Shown here: positions 59,064-64,000 of the stretch, piece after piece
How the letters are laid out: each line of letters begins with the position of its first letter
Position numbering within the stretch: the stretch's first letter is position 1
Origin: Phycicoccus avicenniae
Lineage (GTDB): Bacteria > Actinomycetota > Actinomycetes > Actinomycetales > Dermatophilaceae
Reading direction: 5' to 3'
Length of the DNA: 64,000 nucleotides
NCBI RefSeq assembly: GCF_018139485.1
Contig: NZ_JAGSNF010000017.1
Span: 106,751 to 170,750 of the forward strand
The notes under the pieces: generated by a model
The model's database searches: none
What the model was told of the DNA's origin: nothing
What the model saw: only the letters and a program-made list of their open reading frames with translations
Position numbers and translations under genes: made by a program

Positions 59064-59807
59064 TCACCTCCAGCGGGACGCCGCGCTGAGGACGGCGAGC
59101 GCGGCGGGTCCGGCGCTCGAGGAGCGCAGGACCGCGGCGCCGAGCCGCACGGCCCGGGCCCCCACGGCCTCGAGCGTCTCCAGCTCCTCCGGCGCGATCC
59201 CGCCCTCGGGACCGACGACGAGGAGCACGTCGCCGGCCTCGGGCAGGACCGCCCCCGCGAGCGGTGTCGTCGCGTCCTCGTGGAGGACGAAGGTCGCGGC
59301 CGAGGTGGCGACGCGCTGGACGAGCTCGGCGGTCGTGGCCGTCGGACCGAGCAGGGGCCGTCGGGTCCGGCGCGACTGCTTCGTCGCCGCGACGAGCACC
59401 CCGTCCCAGCCACGCCGGGCCTTCTCGCCGCGCTCCCCGCGCCACCGGACGATGCACCGCGCCGCCTGCCACGGCACGACCTCGTCGACCCCGCACTCGG
59501 TGGCGGCCTCGACGGCCTGGTCGTCGCGACCGCCCTTCGCGAGCGCCTGGACGAGGACGAAGCGCGGCGCGGGCTCGGGGTCCTCGTGCACCTCGTCGAC
59601 CTCGACGTCGAGCACGTCCTTGCCGACCCCGGTCACCGCACCGACGACGCTGCGCCCGGCACCGTCGGCGAGGACGACCCGCTCCCCGACCCGGGTCCGG
59701 CGCACGGCGACGGCGTGCCGTCCCTCGGTCCCGTCGAGCCGGACGACGTCACCCGGCCCGCGGCCGTCGAGCGCCCCCGGGGCGAGGAGGTGGAGCGGGA
59801 GCGTCAT
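59064..59807 (-). CDS. rsmE: 16S rRNA (uracil1498-N3)-methyltransferase
   Basis: A 247-residue SPOUT-family methyltransferase that modifies 16S rRNA. The N-terminal PUA-like domain has EGRHAVAVRRTRVGERVVLADG; the catalytic trefoil-knot domain has LVQALAKGGRDDQAVEAATECGV, VGPEGGIAPEELETLEAVGA and LRSSSAGPAALAVLSA. Length and order beside dnaJ are normal for actinobacteria. The start ATG at 59807 follows dnaJ by 16 nt, so it is co-transcribed with it. Confidence 0.94.
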   Translation of the reverse strand: MTLPLHLLAPGALDGRGPGDVVRLDGTEGRHAVAVRRTRVGERVVLADGAGRSVVGAVTGVGKDVLDVEVDEVHEDPEPAPRFVLVQALAKGGRDDQAVEAATECGVDEVVPWQAARCIVRWRGERGEKARRGWDGVLVAATKQSRRTRRPLLGPTATTAELVQRVATSAATFVLHEDATTPLAGAVLPEAGDVLLVVGPEGGIAPEELETLEAVGARAVRLGAAVLRSSSAGPAALAVLSAASRWR

Positions 59808-59823
59808 CGGGGTCCTGGCCGGC

Positions 59824-60948
59824 TCAGCGCGCCTTGAAGGCGTCGCGCAGCTTGCCGAAGAGCGAGCCCTCGGTGGGGTTGGACACCTTGCCCTCGGGAC
59901 GCTCCTCGCCGCGCAGCGTCGCGAGCCGCCGGAGCAGGTCCTCCTGCTCGGAGTCCAGGCGCGTCGGCGTCTGCACCATCGTGTGGACGACGACGTCGCC
60001 TCGGCCGCCGCCCCGCAGGTGCGTCACGCCGAGGCCGCGGAGGGTGATGGTGTCGCCGGACTGGCTGCCCCGCCGCAGGTCGAGCTCCTGGGCGCCGTCG
60101 AAGGTGTCCATCGACAGGCTCGCGCCGAGCGCCGCGGCCGTCATCGGGACCTCGACCGTCGCGTGCAGGTCGTCGCCCCGGCGCTGGAAGACGGGGTGCT
60201 TGCGGACGGCGACCTCGACGTAGAGGTCACCGGCCGGACCGTTGCCCGGGCCGACCTCGCCCTCGCCGGCCAGCTGGATCCGGGTGCCGGTGTCGACACC
60301 TGCGGGCACCTTGAGCGTCAGCGTGCGCCGGGTCCGTACCCGGCCGTCACCGCTGCACTCGTAGCAGGGGTCGGTGATGATCTCGCCGAAGCCCTGGCAC
60401 GTCATGCACGGCCGTGTCGTCATGACCTGGCCGAGGAAGCTGCGCTGCACCTGGCGGATCTCGCCGCGGCCCTCGCAGACGTCGCAGGTGCGGGTCGAGG
60501 TGCCCGGCTGCCGGCCGTCGCCGTGGCACGTGCCGCAGCCGACGGCGGTGTCGACCGTCAGCTCCTTCTCCTTGCCGAACACGGCGTCGCCGAGGTCGAC
60601 GTCGAGCCGGACGAGGGCGTCCTGCCCGCGCATCTGCCGGGAGCGCGGTCCGGCCGTGCCCGCGGCGCCGGCACCGAAGAACGCCTCCATGACGTCGCTG
60701 AACGAGAACCCCTGGCCGAAGCCCTGGTCCCGGCCGCCGTAAGGGTCGGCGCCGGCGTCGAAGGACCGCCGCTTCTGCGGGTCGGACAGGACGTCGTAGG
60801 CCTGGCTGATCTTCTTGAACTGCTCCTCGGCCTCGGGCCCGGGGTTGACGTCGGGGTGCAGGGTGCGGGCGGCCCGACGGTAGGCCCGCTTGATGTCCTC
60901 CGGGCTCGCGTCGCGGGCGACCCCGAGGTCGGCGTAGTAGTCGTTCAC
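59824..60948 (-). CDS. dnaJ: Chaperone DnaJ (second actinobacterial type, beside hrcA)
   Basis: A 374-residue DnaK co-chaperone. The J domain carries HPD in TLHPDVNPG, a short G/F region follows (GGRDQGFGQGFSFSD), and four zinc-binding repeats are intact: CGTCHGDG, CDVCEGRG, CMTCQGFG and CYECSGDG. The C-terminal substrate-binding domains have LKVPAGVDTGTRIQLAGEGE. The GTG at 60948 has GGAGG about 10 nt upstream. It follows hrcA in an operon headed by a CIRCE box, so HrcA-controlled heat induction is expected. Confidence 0.95.
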   Translation of the reverse strand: MNDYYADLGVARDASPEDIKRAYRRAARTLHPDVNPGPEAEEQFKKISQAYDVLSDPQKRRSFDAGADPYGGRDQGFGQGFSFSDVMEAFFGAGAAGTAGPRSRQMRGQDALVRLDVDLGDAVFGKEKELTVDTAVGCGTCHGDGRQPGTSTRTCDVCEGRGEIRQVQRSFLGQVMTTRPCMTCQGFGEIITDPCYECSGDGRVRTRRTLTLKVPAGVDTGTRIQLAGEGEVGPGNGPAGDLYVEVAVRKHPVFQRRGDDLHATVEVPMTAAALGASLSMDTFDGAQELDLRRGSQSGDTITLRGLGVTHLRGGGRGDVVVHTMVQTPTRLDSEQEDLLRRLATLRGEERPEGKVSNPTEGSLFGKLRDAFKAR

Positions 60949-60994
60949 GGGACGGTGGTCCTCCGGTGGGTGTCGGTGGGGACGGGTCCTGCCG

Positions 60995-62026
60995 TCAGTC
61001 GGCGAGGATCCTGGAGACGTACGTGGCGACGGCCCGGACGGCGGCCATGGCGCCCGGGTAGTCCATGCGGGTGGGGCCGACGACGCCGAGTCCGGCGACG
61101 ACGTCGGTACCGGCGCCGTAGCCCGTCGTCACCATCGACGTCGAGCGCAGGCCGGCGTACGGGTTCTCCGCACCGATCCGGACGGCGAGGCTGCCGCCCT
61201 GCTCGGCGACGGCGCCCATGAGCTTGAGGAGGACGACGTGCTCCTCGAGCGCCTCGAGCACCGGACCGATGCTCGCGGTGAAGTCGCCCCCGGAGCGGAC
61301 GAGGTTCGCGGTGCCGGCGAGGACGACCCGCTCCTCGCGCTCCTCGACGAGCGACTCCTCGAGAGCGGCGACGACGGACCGGGCGAGCGGCCGCAGCGAG
61401 GGGTCGATCCGCTCGTCGAGCGAGGTGAGCTCGCTCGAGGCGTCGGCGAGGACGCGGCCGGTCGTCGCCGCGTTGATCTCCGCGCGCAGGGTGACGAGGG
61501 CGCTCTGCCCGTCGTCGGTGAGGAGGTCGGTGCCGACGTCGACGACCCGCTGCTCGACCCGGCCGGTCGTCGTGATGAGCACGACGAGGAGCCGGGGTCC
61601 CCCGATCGGGACGAGCTCGACGTGGCGCACCGAGGACCGGGACAGCGACGGGTACTGCACGACGGCGACCTGACGGGTCAGCGACGCGAGGAGGCGGACC
61701 GTGCGGTCGACGACGTCGTCGAGGTCGACGGCCCCCTCCAGGAGGGTGCCGATGGCACGCTGCTCCGCCTGGCTCATCGGCTTGACCTGCGAGAGGCGGT
61801 CGACGAAGAGCCGGTACCCGGCGTCCGTCGGGATGCGGCCCGCGCTCGTGTGCGGGGCGGCGATGAGCCCCTCCTCCTCGAGCACGGCCATGTCGTTGCG
61901 CACCGTGGCCGCGGAGACCCCGAGCTGGTGCCGCTCGAGGAGGGCCTTGGAGCCGACCGGCTCCGACGTCTCGACGTAGTCCTGGACGATGGCCCGCAGC
62001 ACGCGCAGGCGTCGGTCGTCGTTCAC
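60995..62026 (-). CDS. hrcA: Heat-inducible transcription repressor HrcA
   Basis: A 343-residue repressor of heat-shock genes that binds CIRCE. The N-terminal winged helix reads [20 protein letters not shown] then [20 protein letters not shown], followed by [18 protein letters not shown]; the C-terminal part is the GAF-like dimerisation region. The GTG at 62026 has GGAGGA just upstream. A CIRCE dyad lies 58-82 bp upstream of the start, so the hrcA-dnaJ operon is autoregulated. Confidence 0.95.
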   Translation of the reverse strand: MNDDRRLRVLRAIVQDYVETSEPVGSKALLERHQLGVSAATVRNDMAVLEEEGLIAAPHTSAGRIPTDAGYRLFVDRLSQVKPMSQAEQRAIGTLLEGAVDLDDVVDRTVRLLASLTRQVAVVQYPSLSRSSVRHVELVPIGGPRLLVVLITTTGRVEQRVVDVGTDLLTDDGQSALVTLRAEINAATTGRVLADASSELTSLDERIDPSLRPLARSVVAALEESLVEEREERVVLAGTANLVRSGGDFTASIGPVLEALEEHVVLLKLMGAVAEQGGSLAVRIGAENPYAGLRSTSMVTTGYGAGTDVVAGLGVVGPTRMDYPGAMAAVRAVATYVSRILAD

Positions 62027-62083
62027 GGGTCCTCCTCCGGGTCGCTCGTCGGTGGGGTCACCGGGTGGTCGGACGCCCGTCGC

Positions 62084-62108
62084 TGGCACTCTGACCACCC
62101 GAGTGCCA
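62084..62108 (-). promoter_or_regulatory. CIRCE element (HrcA operator)
   Basis: A perfect 8-bp dyad TGGCACTC-N9-GAGTGCCA. This matches the CIRCE consensus core (GCACTC-N9-GAGTGC) exactly, including the 9-bp spacing. It lies upstream of hrcA on the minus strand and about 100 bp from the divergent DUF3097 gene. Confidence 0.92.
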
Positions 62109-62209
62109 AGCCTACGCGGCCACCCCCTCCGACGCGAAAGCCGCGACGCGGGTCCTCGACCGCGTGCCGCTACCGGGTCGGGCCCCGCGGCGCGGCTAGC
62201 GTGCCGGGC

Positions 62210-63085
62210 GTGGCGGACAGGTACGGACAGGACGTGCTCTCGGGCGACTGGCGGCGGCCGGCGAAGGGCCGGGCCGTGCCGCTGGCCGCTGAGAGCGGTC
62301 TCGTCGTCGAGGACGTCGAGACGGGCTGGGTCGGCGCCGTCGTCCGTGTCGAGAAGGCCGGGGGCGCCCACGTCGTCCACCTCGAGGACCGGCACGGCCG
62401 GCTCAGGGCCTTCCGGCTCGGTCCCGGCTTCCACGTCGACGGCCGGCCGGTGACCCTCGTGCCCCCGCGTCCGGCCGGCGCCGACCGCCTCGCCGCCCAC
62501 CGTGGCGCCGCATCGCGCACCGCGAGCGGGTCCCGCGCGGTGCGGGGTGCGCGGGCCCGCGTCGCCCGCGGGTCCCGTCTCTACGTCGAGGGACGGCACG
62601 ACGCCGAGCTCGTGGAGAAGGTGTGGGGCGACGACCTGCGCGTCGAGGGGGTCGTCGTCGAGATGCTCGACGGGGTCGACGACCTCGCCGCCGTCATCCG
62701 CGAGGTGCAGCCCGACGCCGAGCACCGGATGGGGGTCCTCGTCGACCACCTCGTGCCCGGCAGCAAGGAGTCCCGCGTCGTCGACGAGGCTCGCAGGGTG
62801 CGCCCGTACGCCGAGCACGTCCTCGTCGTCGGCCACCCCTACGTCGACGTCTGGCAGTCCGTGAAACCCCAGCGGCTCGGGATGGACGCCTGGCCCGTCG
62901 TCCCGCGTGGCACGGAGTGGAAGCACGGCATCTGCGACCACCTCGGGTGGCCGCACGAGACCCAGGCCGACGTCGCACGGGCCTGGAAGCGCATCCTCGG
63001 CTCCGTCGACTCCTGGACCGACCTCGAGCCCGAGCTGCTCGGGCGGGTCGAGGAGCTCATCGACTTCGTCACCGCCCCGCGGTAG
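62210..63085 (+). CDS. DUF3097 family protein
   Basis: A 291-residue actinobacterial protein of unknown function. The N-terminal half is beta-rich ([31 protein letters not shown]). The C-terminal half has a striking Toprim-like segment: [17 protein letters not shown] (Glu127), then EMLDGVDDL and [13 protein letters not shown] with Asp179, which could be the E...D metal site of Toprim folds. It ends with [22 protein letters not shown] lies 7 nt before the GTG at 62210 with no Shine-Dalgarno. It is divergent from hrcA across the CIRCE region. Confidence 0.85.
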   Translation: MADRYGQDVLSGDWRRPAKGRAVPLAAESGLVVEDVETGWVGAVVRVEKAGGAHVVHLEDRHGRLRAFRLGPGFHVDGRPVTLVPPRPAGADRLAAHRGAASRTASGSRAVRGARARVARGSRLYVEGRHDAELVEKVWGDDLRVEGVVVEMLDGVDDLAAVIREVQPDAEHRMGVLVDHLVPGSKESRVVDEARRVRPYAEHVLVVGHPYVDVWQSVKPQRLGMDAWPVVPRGTEWKHGICDHLGWPHETQADVARAWKRILGSVDSWTDLEPELLGRVEELIDFVTAPR

Positions 63086-63206
63086 CGGTCCCCGGGTCGG
63101 GGTCCACCCTGACCCGACCCGGAAGAGGTCCCCGACGCGCCCCCGGAACCGCTCGCACGAGCGGCGCGTCGGGTGTTCGATGGGACGAGACACCACAGGA
63201 GGACAC

Positions 63207-63899
63207 ATGAGCGACCACCCCAAGGACCCGACCGGGCCCGACGAGCCGCACGACCCGCAGGGCCCCACCGACCCACCGCAGCCGCAGGACCCGGCCCCGC
63301 CGGAGACCGCACCCGACGCCCCGCCGGCCCACGAGCCGCCTCCGCCGCCGCCTCCCGGTGGCGCGGCCCCGCCGCCCCCGCCGCCGGGCGCCGGCCAGGC
63401 TCCCCCGCCCCCTCCGGGGACGGCGGGCGCGCAGCCGTACCCGTCCTCGGGAGAGCACGGCGGACAGCAGCAGCACGGCGGACAGCAGCAGTACGGAGGC
63501 CAGCAGCCCTACGGCGGGGGCCCGGCCTTCGGCGGGGGTTCCCAGAAGCCGCTGACCCAGCAGGAGGAGAAGACGTGGGCGATGGCGACCCACGGGATCA
63601 CCCTCGGCGCCACGGTCCTCTCGAGCGGGCTCCTCGGCGTCGTCGCGGCCATCGTGATGTACGTCCTGTTCAAGGACCGCGGCCCGTACGTGCGGTCCCA
63701 GACGACCGCCGCGCTCAACATCCAGATCACGACCGTCGTCGGCGCGATCGTCTCGTTCGTGCTGATGTTCGTGCTCATCGGCTTCGTCACGATCTTCCTC
63801 GTGGCGATCTACGCCCTCGTGCTGCACGTCATCGGCGTCATCAAGGCCAACAACGGCGAGTGGTGGGACCCGCCGCTGACGATCAAGTTCGTCAAGTGA
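63207..63899 (+). CDS. Proline-rich DUF4870-type membrane protein
   Basis: A 230-residue protein. The first 115 residues are low complexity: Pro-rich (runs of PPPPPPP), then Gln/Gly-rich with three 6-residue units ([18 protein letters not shown]). The rest is a DUF4870-like domain with a lead-in [14 protein letters not shown] and about three membrane helices ([22 protein letters not shown], then two more), ending [11 protein letters not shown] Shine-Dalgarno CAGGAGG lies 4 nt before the ATG at 63207. Function unknown; the disordered cytoplasmic head suggests a scaffold role. Confidence 0.85.
   Translation: MSDHPKDPTGPDEPHDPQGPTDPPQPQDPAPPETAPDAPPAHEPPPPPPPGGAAPPPPPPGAGQAPPPPPGTAGAQPYPSSGEHGGQQQHGGQQQYGGQQPYGGGPAFGGGSQKPLTQQEEKTWAMATHGITLGATVLSSGLLGVVAAIVMYVLFKDRGPYVRSQTTAALNIQITTVVGAIVSFVLMFVLIGFVTIFLVAIYALVLHVIGVIKANNGEWWDPPLTIKFVK
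63459..63512 (+). repeat. Three 18-bp units in the DUF4870 gene
   Basis: Three tandem units encoding [12 protein letters not shown] and GGQQPY. The first two are nearly identical at DNA level and the third is diverged. Confidence 0.85.
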
Positions 63900-63930
63900 C
63901 GGACGGCGTCGTCTGACGGCCGCTCGTGGG

Positions 63931-63988
63931 GCGGGGGGCCGGGGGGGGGGCCCCCCCCCCCCCGCCCCCCCCGGGAGGGGGGGCGCCG
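63931..63988. other. G-run/C-run homopolymer tract near the window end
   Basis: After the DUF4870 stop the sequence becomes almost purely G then C: GGGGGG, a run of 10 G, 13 C, G, 8 C, then GGGAGGGGGGG. It has the same G-then-C form as the tract at 51668-51713. It could be a terminator-like fold or low-quality assembled sequence. No gene is seen in 63900-64000. Confidence 0.7.
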
Positions 63989-64000
63989 ACCCCGCCCCGG

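Noticed and set aside
57820..61221. A 1133-codon plus-strand frame
   Set aside because: It is opposite phoH, the HIT gene, DUF1905, rsmE and dnaJ, which are all well supported.
63459..63512. Short tandem repeats considered as a CRISPR-like array
   Set aside because: The 18-bp units are contiguous, lack spacers and keep the reading frame of a Gln/Gly-rich protein segment.

Overview
The window is a very GC-rich stretch of actinobacterial chromosome. The sequence shows GC-dominated third codon positions, many GTG starts and tight overlapping operons. Its gene set is typical of high-GC Actinobacteria: fasR-fabD-fabH-acpP-fabF, a DUF3145 gene, the dgt-dnaG pair, furA-katG, a glutamate-type amino-acid ABC transporter, hrcA-dnaJ with a CIRCE box, and DUF3097 and DUF6703 genes. 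A member of the Micrococcales (Intrasporangiaceae/Ornithinimicrobiaceae-like) is my inference; no 16S gene is present. It reads as core chromosome: there is no prophage, transposase, integrase, CRISPR array or rRNA operon.

Layout. 1-2.2 kb: oxidative-stress pair furA-katG (katG cut by the window edge) and a secreted glycerophosphodiesterase. 2.3-9.9 kb: argG, then the type II fatty-acid synthesis cluster behind its activator gene fasR, then two small YcxB-like membrane proteins. 9.9-14.9 kb: small genes (DUF3145, PepSY-like exported protein, SRPBCC, a tRNA with CAU anticodon, a divergent merR/snoaL pair, a secreted HNH nuclease, a tiny membrane protein and a K+ channel). 15.1-18.5 kb: complete gluABCD-type operon closed by a perfect 15-bp hairpin. 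18.5-20.5 kb: an oxidoreductase gene abutting a 5'-truncated serine hydrolase remnant, then tRNA-Asn. 20.6-29.1 kb: dnaG, dgt, YdeI-like, an AbiEi/DUF559-like gene, dusB, an alpha/beta hydrolase and a rhodanese. 29.1-33.2 kb: a large repeat-type protein facing a membrane protein with a sigma-factor-like N-terminus. 33.2-39.9 kb: glyS, DUF6703, a zinc-uptake operon (znuA-znuC-znuB-zur) behind a palindromic operator, uppS and recO. 40-46.9 kb: DNA repair (AlkA-like, AlkB-like), two amidinotransferase-fold hydrolases, an SDR, a PfkB kinase, and leuA with a leucine-rich leader peptide. 47-50 kb: a large secreted subtilase. 50.3-53.4 kb: acyl-CoA-binding protein, asd, and two paralogous LuxR-type regulators. 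53.4-62.1 kb: a tightly packed minus-strand run (hrcA, dnaJ, rsmE, DUF1905, HIT, phoH, ybeY, CBS-domain protein, era) in which phoH carries an in-frame 365-residue intein. 62.2-63.9 kb: DUF3097 and a proline-rich DUF4870 protein.

Two signals stand out. First, PhoH is interrupted exactly before its Walker B segment by an intein that shows the W-C-T triad of class 3 inteins and two LAGLIDADG motifs. Second, about twenty genes have a -10-like hexamer 6-8 nt before the start codon and no Shine-Dalgarno sequence. This predicts widespread leaderless mRNAs, including for the leuA leader peptide. No complete, clearly undescribed multigene system was recognised; the best leads are listed as findings.
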